Source: Streptococcus suis (GTDB lineage: Bacteria; Bacillota; Bacilli; Lactobacillales; Streptococcaceae). From it: 60,530 bases of DNA. The DNA is taken from the NCBI GenBank assembly GCA_029593465.1, contig JAKTNK010000012.1:1-60530 (forward strand). The letters run 5' to 3'. Of this stretch, positions 1-9,600 are shown piece by piece. The translations under genes and the position numbers were made by a program. Positions within the stretch are counted from its first letter, which is position 1; each line of letters opens with the position of its first letter. Under the pieces are notes generated by a model. That model was not told the DNA's origin. It made no database searches and saw only the letters and a program-made list of their open reading frames with translations.

Positions 1-2
1 GA

Positions 3-68
3 GTCCTGCTAATTGTTGTGGTGGTGATTACAATTATATCTCTTTGGGGTGTTTTTTCATACTTTTAA
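3..68 (+). CDS. C-terminal tail of a possible membrane protein (partial)
   Basis: An open frame enters from the window edge and ends at TAA 66-68. Its 21 codons encode a strongly hydrophobic stretch (VLLIVVVVITIISLWGVFSY) that looks like a terminal membrane helix. It overlaps by four bases the end of the convergent Toprim-like gene. Nothing more can be said from so short a tail, and chance hydrophobicity in AT-rich DNA is possible. Confidence 0.3.
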   Translation, partial: VLLIVVVVITIISLWGVFSYF

Positions 69-1528
69 GTGGCTAACTTCATTTTAGAACTTTTATTAAT
101 AATAACTTCCCCTGATTGATTATATAGGTAGCTGAGAAAGGCATTAGGCGTCGTCACAAAGTTATAGTCCGTCCTAACTCCTGCTGCTATTAAGGGATAC
201 TCAATGATTCTTCCTATCGTTTGAGAGAACATTTCTAATGCCATCTCAGGATAAAAGCGAGTCCTGAAGGTGTCAACCTGCAGACCTTGTAATTCATTAT
301 TGGTATTGTAAGCCGCAATGGCCAACTCACCAATAAAACGAGTGGAAATATCTGTGCCTAGCTGTCTCTGAAGTGGCTTCATCTCATTGTAGAGATAATT
401 TTGTTCAGGTATGCCTTTTTCTTTATAAGCATCCACATTATCAAGCGTGATCGTTTCTAGCTGTTTTCTCAGAGGTTTGAGGACTGCTAAGCGTTTCTCT
501 GTTAAAGGTTTGGTGGGGTGGCTATTACCTAAACGATTAAAGACATCATAGAAATAAGCATCATCCGCATAATGAATAACGAGTTCTCCAGCTTGAATTT
601 TCTCTTGAAGGCTACGAGATAAGGCTTTATTGTCAGCTTCGATTTCCTTATAAGTTACTTGACGTGGACTCGTATTAGATGAACCTATCTCTGTTTCAAC
701 TAGTTTTTCGGTCATTTTCACCTTTTTTTCTTGTTTTAAATAATCATTCCAATCTATCTTAAATTGGTCTTCTTGTTTAGGCGATGTCGCATCAATGACT
801 GGGATGCCCTTATCTCTTAAACCTTTGAGCAATTGTTGTCCTTTGGGATCATTATCGACCACTAAGGTTAGAACCTGACTATTCTTACCATCCTTGAAAT
901 AGCCCTGACTCACTGCCTCATCTAAGCCCTGAGAGAGAATATCATCCGTCCAACTAGATGATAGTGGTCGCCTTTCCATTTCAGCTTTTAACTGAACTAA
1001 ATGCCGTCCCATTGTTCCTGTCTTCAAACCTTCTAAGGAAACCAAACGAACATCTGATAAGACATCTTCGTGGAGTTCGTAGTAACTCATAAGATCAATA
1101 CTACTTTCCGCAAAAACAAGTCTGTTTGGTATCCCAATATCGACATGCATGCCGTTATAAGGTTGGGAATTTTTCATGATTTGTTTCAGATAGCCACGTC
1201 TAGCCACGTCCGAAATACTTATCAGGATTAGCCACTAAACCTTGTAAAGAAGCACCTACCACATGACCATTCTCATCCAAGTTTTTAAAGACTAGGACAG
1301 GTTCAATATCATTTCCAACCTTGGCATTAGCTTGGATAAGGACGCCTTTGTCGTAAAAGAAGTCAATAGTGTCACCTGACAAGCCTCGTTCTTCTTTTAG
1401 GTACTGTCTCGCTTCGTCAAAAGGCTACTCATAAGGAGCAAGGTAGTAACGAAAGGCCTCTTTAGGTAATTGTGATGGGGCGACAACCTGCTTAAACTCA
1501 CCATCGTTAAGATAAGCAATGGCTTGGT
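65..1528 (-). pseudogene. Toprim/DUF3991-type mobile-element protein, disrupted
   Basis: This is the C-terminal part of a large protein of the Toprim/DUF3991 type carried by streptococcal conjugative elements; I assign the family from the region around VLTLVVDNDPKGQQLLKGLRDKGIPVIDA, which resembles a Toprim-like core. Such proteins are thought to be primase-like accessory factors. The reading frame is broken three ways. A 10-bp tandem duplication at 1191-1210 shifts the frame and creates a stop after KYFGRG; removing one copy restores KYFGRGYLKQ. A TAG lies upstream between YLAPYE and PFDEARQYL. The 5' end is cut off by an IS at 1529. It is the only recognisable backbone gene of the oldest element here. 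The family call is moderate; the disruption is certain from the sequence. Confidence 0.7.
1191..1210. repeat. 10-bp tandem duplication causing a frameshift
   Basis: The sequence tagccacgtc is present twice head to tail (1191-1200, 1201-1210). With one copy removed, the minus-strand frame reads continuously through KYFGRGYLKQ. With both copies the frame shifts and stops. Confidence 0.9.
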
Positions 1529-1610
1529 TGGCCCTGCACCCACAAAATGAGACATCAGAAAAACACTCCTGTTGAGAAATCTAGTAAACTAGAAACAGGA
1601 GTGTTTTATT

Positions 1611-1901
1611 ATGGTCAAAAAAGCGTATTCGGTAGAAACAAAGTTAGCCTGTATCGACATGAAAAAGGCGGGGAAGTCCAATAAGGTCATTATGGAGACC
1701 TTGGGTATTAAGAATGATAGTCAAATCTACACTTGGACGAAATGGTACGAGAATGAAGAACTTCATCGCTTCCACCAACCTGTAGGAAAACAATACACCG
1801 ACGGTAAAGGGATAGAACAGCTATCTGAAGTAGTACAATTACGCTTACAGGTGGAAGGACTAAAAAAGTATCGCCGCTTGATAAGAAAATCGACAAAGTA
1901 A
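1611..1901 (+). CDS. IS3-family transposase OrfA
   Basis: This 96-residue protein has the N-terminal helix-turn-helix of IS3-family OrfA proteins (KKAYSVETKLACIDMKKAG ... VIMETLGIKNDSQIYTWTKWY), which binds the IS ends. Near its 3' end lies a canonical A AAA AAG slippery heptamer (1862-1868) in the correct phase for -1 frameshifting into orfB, the standard way this family makes the OrfAB transposase. OrfA itself is open, but the downstream orfB frame is dead, so no active transposase is expected. Confidence 0.85.
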   Translation: MVKKAYSVETKLACIDMKKAGKSNKVIMETLGIKNDSQIYTWTKWYENEELHRFHQPVGKQYTDGKGIEQLSEVVQLRLQVEGLKKYRRLIRKSTK

Positions 1902-2740
1902 GTCTTATCAAGCTTGTGGATACCTCCAAAAAAATCTATCCAGTAGCCCTTATTCTGAAGTGTTTCAAGGTCAAACGCTCAACCTTCTACCGTTGGAAAT
2001 CTAAGAGTGAGAAGCCTAAGAAGAGAGACGGTCTTGTAGCGAAAATGGAGCAACTTTGCATGGAAAATTAGTTTATTTACTGCTACCGAACCATCACTCG
2101 CTTGCTCAATAAGCGTTTTGATGTCGTCGTTAATTATAAAAAAGTCTATCGCATGATGAAGGAAAGAGGCTGGCTTTGTCGTACACGTCCGAAGAAGGCT
2201 CCAAATTCAGGAAAGCCATACGATGTAACGGATAACAAACTGGACCGTCATTTCCTATCGGATAAACCAATGGAGAAACTCATCACAGACATCACTTACC
2301 TCTACTTTGGAAACCGTAAACTTTACTTATCTTCTATCATGGCTCTCTACAACCGTGAGATTGTGGCTTATACCATCTCAGATTGCCAAGATAAGGACTT
2401 TGTGCTGGACACACTCAATCAACTGAAATGACCTGAGGGAGCTCTATTACACAGCGAGCAGGGGTCTGTTTACACTTCAAAGGCATACTTTCAGGCTTGT
2501 ATAGAAAAAGGCATTACCCGATCCATGTCCCGTAAGGAAACACCAGCAGGTAATGCCTGTATCGAATGGTTCCATTCTGTCTTAAAGTCTGAAACCTTCT
2601 ATCTCCATAAGTGGAGACACTTAACTAAAGAGAGTATCACACCTATTGTCAAAACTGACATGACATTTTATAATGACACTAGAATTTAACAGCGATTAAA
2701 CGATCTGTCTCCTGTTCAATACAGAAAATCAGGCGTATAA
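1868..2740 (+). pseudogene. IS3-family transposase OrfB, nonsense-mutated
   Basis: This is the DDE integrase domain of the IS (rve-type core), read in the -1 frame relative to orfA. In-frame stops occur at 2069-2071 (after QLCMEN), 2429-2431 (after DTLNQLK) and 2687-2689 (before QRLNDLSP); the natural end is TAA 2738-2740. The first catalytic Asp is seen in ITDITYL and the Glu in IEWFHS. The second Asp, normally in LHSDQG, reads LHSEQG, a change that would impair metal binding. The copy is therefore inactive both by truncation and at the active site. Confidence 0.85.
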
Positions 2741-2780
2741 AAGTGTTTTTCTGGTTGCCTATTATTGGGGGGCAGGGCCA

Positions 2781-3104
2781 GCAGTCGCACCTCTTTCTAT
2801 CGAGCAAGATTTTAACTTCACTTATTGTATACGGTCAGGTTCTATTGAACCACTACATGCAGACTATATCAACAACGTCCTATCACGGATTATCAGAAAA
2901 CATGGGTTAAGAAAAATCAGTCCTCACGGTTTCAGGCATACGCATGTAACCTTGATGATTGAGATTGGAGTTGACCCAGTCAACACAGCTAAAAGACTAG
3001 GTCATACAAGTAGTCAGATGACTATAAACACCTATAGCCATTCAACAACTAAAGGAGAAGATAAGTCCATCAATCAATTTGCGGACTATCTCAAAGCAAA
3101 ATAA
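2781..3104 (+). pseudogene. Tyrosine integrase remnant (C-terminal third)
   Basis: This is the last 107 codons of a phage-type tyrosine recombinase, starting directly at the IS right end. The catalytic motifs HGFRHTH, LGHTSSQ and the Tyr in NTYSHS are intact, but the arm-binding and core-binding domains and the first catalytic Arg are gone. It matches the intact integrase at 17509-18663 closely (shared EPLHADYINN, RIIRKH, KISPHGFRHTH, DPVNTAKRLGH), so both belong to one lineage. It sits 118 bp from a copy of the rpsI 3' end, the same layout as the two intact integrases, marking it as the right-end integrase of the oldest element. Confidence 0.9.
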
Positions 3105-3222
3105 CAGTCAAAAAAGATGTAGAAGTTTTTTCCAAAACGATATCAAAAAAGGTATCAAAAGCAAAAAAAGCACCCTGCAAGAAACTTGCAAAATGCTTGT
3201 AATCGTTGGTGTAAAGCGGTTC

Positions 3223-3274
3223 TTAACGTTTTGAGAATTGTGATGCCTTGCGGGCTTTTTTGAGACCTGGTTTT
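3223..3274. repeat. Attachment-site copy 1 (rpsI 3'-end duplicate)
   Basis: Read on the minus strand, this encodes the last ~16 codons of ribosomal protein S9 ([16 protein letters not shown]-stop). The first 21 bases (ttaacgttttgagaattgtg, then a) are identical to the true rpsI end at 45530; beyond that the copy carries synonymous differences (for example gccttgcgggc against gctttacgagc). It is the junction between elements 1 and 2. Confidence 0.85.
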
Positions 3275-3375
3275 GGGTGACCGAAGTAAAATATCTATAA
3301 AAGCCTATTAAATTAAGCTTTCAAGAATCATTTTCATTAAAAATAGATACTTATAACCCAATCTTATAAATCATG

Positions 3376-3394
3376 GATTACCATTAGATTACCA
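3376..3394 (+). repeat. Paired GATTACCA repeats, candidate integrase arm sites
   Basis: GATTACCA occurs at 3376-3383 and 3387-3394, 11 bp apart (one helical turn). The same octamer is paired, 12 bp apart, at the other end of element 2 (18713-18732). This is the spacing expected of arm-type integrase binding sites. Otherwise the stretch 3105-3442 holds only the attachment-site copy and no gene. Confidence 0.5.
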
Positions 3395-3442
3395 AAATTA
3401 TGTTTTCGGAGCTTATGTTATTGAGAAACAATGTGTATTCAC

Positions 3443-3480
3443 TTTACTTTTTTGTAAGTTCATTTTATAATGTATATACA
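3443..3480 (+). promoter_or_regulatory. Promoter and palindrome upstream of the toxin-antitoxin pair
   Basis: A sigma-A type promoter reads TTTACT (3443-3448), 17 bp, TATAAT (3466-3471). It is followed at once by the perfect palindrome TGTATATACA (3471-3480). The antitoxin start lies 15 bp further, so the palindrome is well placed to be the operator for TA autoregulation (inference). Confidence 0.6.
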
Positions 3481-3495
3481 AACGGAGGTAGAACC

Positions 3496-3717
3496 ATGAA
3501 TGTTATCTTGAGAAAAACAGGAAATAGTACTGTCATTACAATTCCCAATAAAATTAAAGAAACTCTTGGAGCAGAAATTGGAGAAGAAATTGAATTCGTC
3601 ACTTCAGGAAATAACGTTATCATTCGTAAAGCTGAGCCAAAATTTGATTTTGATAAAGAACTAGAAAAAGCCATGAACCAATACGATGAGCTTTTGAAAG
3701 AATTGGTAGAGAGATGA
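3496..3717 (+). CDS. AbrB/MazE-type antitoxin
   Basis: This is a 73-residue swapped-hairpin AbrB-family DNA-binding protein: LRKTGNSTVITIPNKIKETLGAEIGEEIEFVTSGNNVIIRK is the typical domain, and the acidic C-terminal tail (FDFDKELEKAMNQYDELLKELVER) is where such antitoxins wrap their toxin. The start chosen is the ATG at 3496 with the Shine-Dalgarno GGAGG at 3484, not the longer frame from 3400. Its stop overlaps the toxin start (ATGA), implying translational coupling. It should neutralise the downstream Doc toxin and repress the operon. AbrB-type antitoxins with Doc toxins are less usual than Phd-Doc. Confidence 0.85.
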   Translation: MNVILRKTGNSTVITIPNKIKETLGAEIGEEIEFVTSGNNVIIRKAEPKFDFDKELEKAMNQYDELLKELVER

Positions 3718-4121
3718 GATATCTAACTGCTGAAGATATTATCAAAATCAATGTCATGGTTATTGGCAAATATTCTCCTAATGAACCTGTTGGCATTGCT
3801 GATCCAAATAGTCTTCAAATGATTGTTGAACAGCCTAAACAAGAGATTTTCGGAAAAGTTCTCTATCCAGATATCTACAGTAAAGCTGCTATTATCTGGA
3901 TAAATTTGATTAAGAAACATCCTTTTTATAATGCCAATAAACGAACTGCTGTTCTTGCCTTGCATATGTTTCTAGCAATGAATGGTTACCAATCCAATCT
4001 TTCCTTGCAGGATGGACTTGAAAAGACAGTTGAAATTGCTACCTTTCAAGGAGATTTTGAAGATTTAAAGAAAACAATTATTCACTTCCTCAAGCAAGAT
4101 GGAATCGTAACAAAATTATAA
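3714..4121 (+). CDS. Doc-family (Fic fold) death-on-curing toxin
   Basis: This 135-residue protein carries the Doc signature HPFYNANKRTA at about residues 66-76; in this family the His is catalytic and the protein phosphorylates elongation factor Tu, halting translation. The usual HxFx(D/N)(A/G)NKR pattern is intact and the length is normal for Doc (~125-135). It overlaps the antitoxin stop by four bases. Beside the left end of element 2, it probably stabilises that element, in the manner of plasmid addiction modules. Confidence 0.85.
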   Translation: MRYLTAEDIIKINVMVIGKYSPNEPVGIADPNSLQMIVEQPKQEIFGKVLYPDIYSKAAIIWINLIKKHPFYNANKRTAVLALHMFLAMNGYQSNLSLQDGLEKTVEIATFQGDFEDLKKTIIHFLKQDGIVTKL

Positions 4122-4123
4122 TT

Positions 4124-4161
4124 AAAAAGTGGTTATCAACCTTTCGTTGAAGACCACTTTT
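4124..4161 (+). terminator. Terminator of the toxin-antitoxin operon
   Basis: The hairpin AAAAAGTGGT...ACCACTTTT begins three bases after the toxin stop. Poly-A and poly-T flanks allow it to work in both directions, also ending the convergent gene at 4198. Confidence 0.7.
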
Positions 4162-4197
4162 CTGTATCCTACTGTATCCTATCTCTTAGCGGATAGG

Positions 4198-5475
4198 CTA
4201 ATTTTTCGTTAAAGTATAGTATTGATTTCTGTCATTTTTATTGGCTCCATACCAGTCAACCATACCCAATTCTTGTAATTTTTTCATCGTTTTTACAATA
4301 AACTTACGACTTCTTCCTGTCAGTTCAATGGCTTTTGCAGTTGTCATCTTCTCTCCTGAATTGTACATGTAATGGATCAACAATTGCTCATCGGCATTGA
4401 GGTCGCCAAAATCAGTAAACTGTTTCTCTAAACTATCTCGAGTTCGTAGGTGTCGACTGACAATATTATTTTCAAGCGTCAGAACAACCTTGTTCCCAGG
4501 TTCATAGTATTTTGGCTCATGAAGAAAGGCTGATTCCATCTCTGAGTAAATCCGTTTAACACCTTCATTCATCTCACGGACCCCTCCAAACTCCGTCAGG
4601 GTTCTGGCAATCCGAGGATTTCTTGAAAAACGTTCATGCTTGATATTGTCAACGGTGACGATATTTGGCAGCTTTCCTGGGCTATGAATTTCCAGTCGAT
4701 CATCAAACATGAGCACACGAATATGGTCGCCATAAACAGAGTAATCACGGTGAGTAACAGCATTGACAACACCTTCAAACCAGGCAAATTCTGGATACTC
4801 AGGCAAAATTTGAAATTGCCCATTGTCATCCAGATATTGGAACTCACGCAGCTGGGTACGAATAAAATCGCGAGCCTTGATAATCAGGCTCGGCAGAGCA
4901 TCATCAAAGGTTACTTTCTTGATAACATTAAAACTAGTCCCTGTCCCTATGTCCGTGCCATCAAACCGCTGAAAACGAACACGAGCTTGAGGGAAGAAGG
5001 CTGACGGGTATTTGCCAAAAAGTAAGATAGCCGCCTTGGTCAATTTTCCATTGACCAGAAAACGCCGAGCTTTGAGGACTTCTTCTGTCGAACGGTCTGA
5101 AATGTCAAATCGATTTTTGAAGTCCTGAACCAGGTCATCATCGATGTCTTCCAAGGTCGCATCAGCCACAACTTCATCCTCAAAGAAACGTTGTCCTTTA
5201 TCATAGCTAAGTCGAGTTCGTTGTTCATAACTGAGCTTAACCGTCTCATCTCCCTGACGCAGGTAAACCTCATCATTAGGCGTAGCAATCACTCGGTTTG
5301 AAGATAATTCAACTGAGATGACAAAAATCACATCGTCTTCACCCTTGTGATTAACCACAGGAATTTCTTCAAAGGATAAGTCCAAAGGAGTGTCATGCAT
5401 CTCACGGTCAATCTTTTTGAACTCATCAATGGGATAGGCTCTGCCATCCCTGAAACCAGTGATGAGGTTGCTCTG
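4198..5475 (-). pseudogene. AlbA/Schlafen-type putative transcriptional regulator, 5'-truncated
   Basis: This is the C-terminal ~420 residues of a protein of the AlbA_2/HATPase_c_4 group, often annotated as RecG-like helicase-related regulators. Visible parts are RRFLVNGKLTKAAILLFGKYP, EYPEFAWFEGVVNAVTHRDYS and the ATPase-like RLEIHSPGKLP and RNPRIARTL segments, ending in a winged-helix region (MTTAKAIELTGRSRKFIVKTM). The frame is open upstream of the first ATG (5400) through ITGFRDGRAYPIDEFKKIDRE, so the real gene began further out. At about 5475 it is replaced by an IS transposase fragment, and the N-terminal AlbA-like domain is missing. A remnant protein from the ATG at 5400 is conceivable. 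Confidence 0.7.
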
Positions 5476-5975
5476 CTGGGATGAGCTTTGTCAGGTTCTT
5501 CAAAGAAGATGGAATCAGTTGGGAGTTTGGCTCCTCTTTTTTCTGCCTCCCTTTTCTTTTGTTTGGCTTCTTGTTTCAATCGTCTTTTCGTTGCTCGTTG
5601 TGTCTTTGGAGATAGAAACCCTGCTTGGTAGAGTAGTTTTCTAACAGTGGTATCTGAATAGGCGATGTTTTCTTCTTCCGCTAGTAGTTCGCAGAAATGA
5701 ACAACATTTGGTCTTAAATCACCGTAACGTTGATATTTCTCGATAATCCTTATCTTTGTTTCTAAAGACATGGCATGAGTTGGTCTTTTTGATCTATTAC
5801 CATGAACGAAAGCTGACTTTCCTTTCTCTTGATAGGCTAGTATCAATCGGTTCACCTGCCTCTTGCTTAACCCTAATTCTACACAAGTCCTGTTTTTCTG
5901 TTTTTTACCCTCACAAACAGCTTTGATGACTGCGTATTTCTTTGACTCTATCATAGTTAGTTCTATTTTCCTCAT
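5475..5975 (-). pseudogene. IS1202-like (ISNCY) transposase, N-terminal fragment
   Basis: About 165 residues of a transposase N-terminus remain, with a helix-turn-helix (RTCVELGLSKRQVNRLILAYQEKG) and the segment GFLSPKTQRATKRR ending at HPSR. From there the frame runs into unrelated DNA belonging to the truncated regulator. The DDE catalytic domain is missing. The IS left end probably lies around 5985-6005 (gacgggacattttcac). I assign the IS1202-like group by its layout; that subgroup name is an inference. Confidence 0.6.
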
Positions 5976-6070
5976 CTTTCTAGTTTAACAGACGGGACAT
6001 TTTCACATTCGACCTAGCTAAGACATTATCACTTTCGAATGATAATCACTAATAAGAATTCTGAAAATTC

Positions 6071-6100
6071 TTGATTTTATTTTTCAATTATATTATAATT
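6071..6100 (+). promoter_or_regulatory. Promoter with overlapping palindrome
   Basis: TTGATT (6071-6076), 17 bp, TATAAT (6094-6099) forms a good sigma-A promoter. The -10 region lies inside the 7-1-7 palindrome AATTATATTATAATT (6086-6100), and GATAATCA/TAATCATTATC sequences flank it. The 7-1-7 shape recalls Fur/PerR-type operators, but the match to a consensus is poor. It now drives a broken gene. Confidence 0.5.
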
Positions 6101-6129
6101 AATCATTATCAGCTTAGAGAGGATTGCCC

Positions 6130-6395
6130 ATGAGAGAGGATATTGTCTTAAATGAACGTGCCCGTGCCCTTAGCAACGTATTGATCGCACAGCTCGAAAC
6201 CATTGCCACCTCATCATGATCTTTACCGATGCCAACTGCACCTGCTCAGATACCATGCCTGCGGAAGTGGTTGAAAAATTGACGACCATTGACCGTATTG
6301 ATTCTGCCAGTGTTGAAATCGTTTGGTCACCCGTCTGGAAAATGACTCGCATTAGCTGCTATGGTCATATTTTTCTAGGTATCAGCCCACGTTAA
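6130..6395 (+). pseudogene. MIP18/SufT-like Fe-S assembly protein, broken
   Basis: The C-terminal half (TTIDRIDSASVEIVWSPVWKMTRISCYGHIFLGI) matches the end of MIP18-family (DUF59) proteins, whose members help deliver or assemble iron-sulphur clusters. The N-terminal piece (MREDIVLNERARALSNVLIAQLETI, ATG at 6130) is in another frame and stops near 6217. The central conserved DPELGI block expected between them is missing. An internal deletion with frameshift has inactivated the gene. It sits between IS debris and the amylopullulanase, with a good promoter upstream and a strong terminator downstream. Confidence 0.6.
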
Positions 6396-6399
6396 TCTC

Positions 6400-6434
6400 C
6401 AAAAGTCTGCCCTTCTCTGGCAGACTTTTTTATA
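6400..6434 (+). terminator. Terminator after the MIP18-like pseudogene
   Basis: The hairpin AAAGTCTGCC / GGCAGACTTTTTT (loop cttctct) begins five bases after the pseudogene stop. Confidence 0.8.
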
Positions 6435-6555
6435 TCTTAGACCCTCTCTAAGTGGCCCCTTTTGTCCTATTCCATTATCAATCCACTGGAGTATAACGCT
6501 AAAACATTGTCTGAGCAATAGACTAAAACAATGTTGGCAATCCATATGCATAGAG

Positions 6556-6589
6556 AAAAAATCCCATTTTCCGAGGAAAATGGGATTTT
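6556..6589 (-). terminator. Terminator of the amylopullulanase gene
   Basis: The perfect hairpin AAATCCCATTTTCC / GGAAAATGGGATTT with flanking A and T runs lies 16 bp beyond the amylopullulanase stop. It can act in both directions. Confidence 0.8.
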
Positions 6590-6604
6590 GATTAAGGAGA
6601 GAAC

Positions 6605-9600
6605 TTAGTCATTATCGGTGCTAGAGGAAGGGCGGCGCTTGCTCTCTACAAGTCCAAGTGCCGTTAGTCCTACCATGCCTGCAACAGATAGCACCGTATA
6701 ATCATCAGACTCACCTGTTTGAGGTAATTCTCGAACGGTTTGCTGCTCCTCAACTACCGATTGACTAGACGACTGCGATGACGATACTACGGTTTCCTGT
6801 TTAGGGGTAACCACTGGCAACTTCTGCTCTGTTTGATTATATTTTTCTACTTGGTCGTTACCATTTATTCCCTTCACTGTTTCTTGTTCTGGCCGATGCG
6901 CTTCCTTGCCTGCAACAGACAGCACCGTATAATCATCAGACTCACCTGTTTGAGGTAATTCTCGAACGGCTTGCTGCTCCTCAACTACCGATTGACTAGA
7001 CGACTGCGATGACGATACTACGGTTTCCTGTTTAGGGGTAACCACTGGCAACTTCTGCTCTGTTTGATTATATTTTTCTACTTGGTCCTTACCATTTATT
7101 CCCTTCACTGTTTCTTGTTCTGGCTGATGCACTTCCTTAGCAACTGCTAATCGCAATACCGTTGCAGTCAATGGGTCTAAGCGCAAGCCATGTTCCGTAA
7201 AGACCACCCCTACTGGTGAGGTGATAGCTACGGTTCCAGCTTTGGAACCATCTACCAATACTTCCGCTTTACGCAGTGCTTGATAAGCATCAGTCAAGAC
7301 AAAATCACGCGCTTTAGTATCCGCATTGACGAAAACAGCGTAGATCTCACCATTACTTGCTACGGTTTGATAGGCAATGATAAGGTCAGAAGCCGTCACA
7401 CCGTTGGCATTTGGCTGAGTAATCAAGGTGACAGCCTGGTCCACGTCTTCCTTAGTCTTCAAGCGAAAGGCATCTGTTGAACGACGAAGGGCAATCAATC
7501 CTCTCGTAAAGGCTTGACTCTTCACATGCTCTGGATAGGCCTTACTGTCGGTTGCCTTAGTCCAATCAAAGCGGTTGATAGCATCTGTTGAGTCATAGGA
7601 ATCATGAATGAAATACGGGTAATCAAATGGACTACCGTCAGCGTTGGTTAACAAGTGCGCCTTATTTGGAACCTGATCATCCGCGACAGGTTGTCGGTGA
7701 CTCTCTGCTAAAAATTGCTTAGAACGACCGTATTCTTGCCCCGAATGGATAAAGGGTGTCCCTTGCGAAGTCAAGACCAAAAGATTGCCGAGACGTAACC
7801 GTTTGTGAATCTCACGCAGATTGTCGGCTTGGGACGGGTCTTTCTTGATGGACTGCGCGATAATGTCAAAGAGGGTCAGATTATCATGTGCAGCAATATA
7901 CTGAATCACATCGCCTGGATCATCAGCAACAAAATTACTTGGCTGCGCCTTAATATTATTGAAAATCGTTTCAATTGATTTGGCACCACCTGTAATGAAG
8001 GCTGGTGTTCCTTCGTTTGGATAGCCTGATTTGAGCTGGTTGCGAATATCATCAGAGAAAGAAGCAACGGTGTCTGTCTTAGCCATCCACGTTTGGTCTG
8101 CTGGCTGCTCAGGCATGTTATCATCACCAGCATAGGTAATCCATCCTTCACCCAACATGATGATGTTTGGATTTAAGGCTTTAGCAGCATTGTAGGCTGC
8201 CTCAATAGCCGTCGCATCATGATCTCCCATCATATCAAACCTAAAACCATCCACCTTAAATTCATCCACCAAATAACGGATGGAATCAACCAGTACACGG
8301 CGAGTCATGTAATGAGTAGTACCAAGACGTCCTCCACCAAAACTGGTTTTAGCCGTTCCTTGATTATCCATAAAGTGGTAATAATTAGGCTCTAGATCCT
8401 CAAATAAGTCAACTTTAGCCGTATGGTTATAAACCACATCGAGAATCACACCCATGCCCCGTTTATGAATTTCAGATACCAACTGCTTGAATTCTGCAAT
8501 GCGTTTTGCCGGATTTGTCGGATCAGTTGAATACATGCCTGTCAAAGCAAAGTAGCTCTGCGGATCATAGCCCCAGTTATAATTGGTATCACTTGAACGA
8601 TAGTCCAACATGCGTTCGCTGGCTTTGCCTTCATTGGCAAAATAATAGCTCATAACTGGCAACAATTGCACATGGGTCACGCCAAGAGATTTGAGGTAAT
8701 CCAATTTGTCGATAAAGGCAGCAAAGGTACCGAACTGCTGGCTGAGCTCCCCTGAGATGGCAGGGTCTGATGTAAAATCACGCACATGAGCTTCATAGAT
8801 AATGGCGTCTTCACGGCTGGTAAAGCCTTGAATGGTCGCAAATCCCTTATCCTTCTGACCAATCGCTGCTACATCAACAATTGCAGCCTTAGCCACTTTA
8901 TAGGCATCCCCTTTGTCCGCCAAGTCACTATTCCAAGCTGCTAATGATTTGGCATAAGGATCCAGAGCTAGAGCCGTCTTACCCCCTCGCTGGATAGCAT
9001 AATGGTAGTAATACCCACGAAAATCGGAAACACCTGGGATAGCCGCATGATTAAGTGTAGCTGACCATTCGCCCTTTTCACCCTTAGTCATGGCTACTTT
9101 ACCAACAACCTTATCTGGGTCTTGTTTGTCGTAGAGGATAACAGAGACCTGATCGGCACTTGGAGACCATACGGTCAGAGCAACGGTCGCTCCCTCATCT
9201 GACACACGCGCCCCAAGTTCCCCATCATAGGCATAAAGGGCATCCTTGTACTGCCAATTCTGACGAACATCGAAACGGTCACTGAGATATGTCAACTGAT
9301 AAGGGGATTGCTGAGCTGTAAACTCGCCTTTTAAGGTAATACGATTGGTTGCCGTATCTAAGGTAAGGTCGATAATGGTGACAGGCTGTTGCTTGTGATC
9401 TACCAGTGCGAGGTTTTTCAATAAGTGCTCCTTATCAACCCCTTCAAGACTTGTCAAGCTAGCCTGAATTTGAGTCGGGCTAATCTGCTGAGCCCCTGTC
9501 ATGCGAACAGTGTTCACAAAGTATGGATTGGTATAAATTGTTGGGTCATCATCTCTCACGAAAAGCTGCGTATGATTTTTCAAATCCTTAAAGATATAAT

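Larger units (their letters stand above)
1529..2780 (+). mobile_element. IS3-family (IS150-like) insertion sequence, decayed
   Basis: The terminal inverted repeats begin TGGCCCTGCACCC (1529-1541) and end GGGGGCAGGGCCA (2768-2780), giving a ~1.25-kb element with orfA and a broken orfB. A hairpin at about 1564-1608 (AACACTCCTGTT...AACAGGAGTGTT) lies just inside the left end, as is usual for protecting transposases from read-through. No target-site duplication is visible. The two flanks belong to different genes (a Toprim-like gene and an integrase), so DNA next to the IS was probably lost after insertion. Confidence 0.85.
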
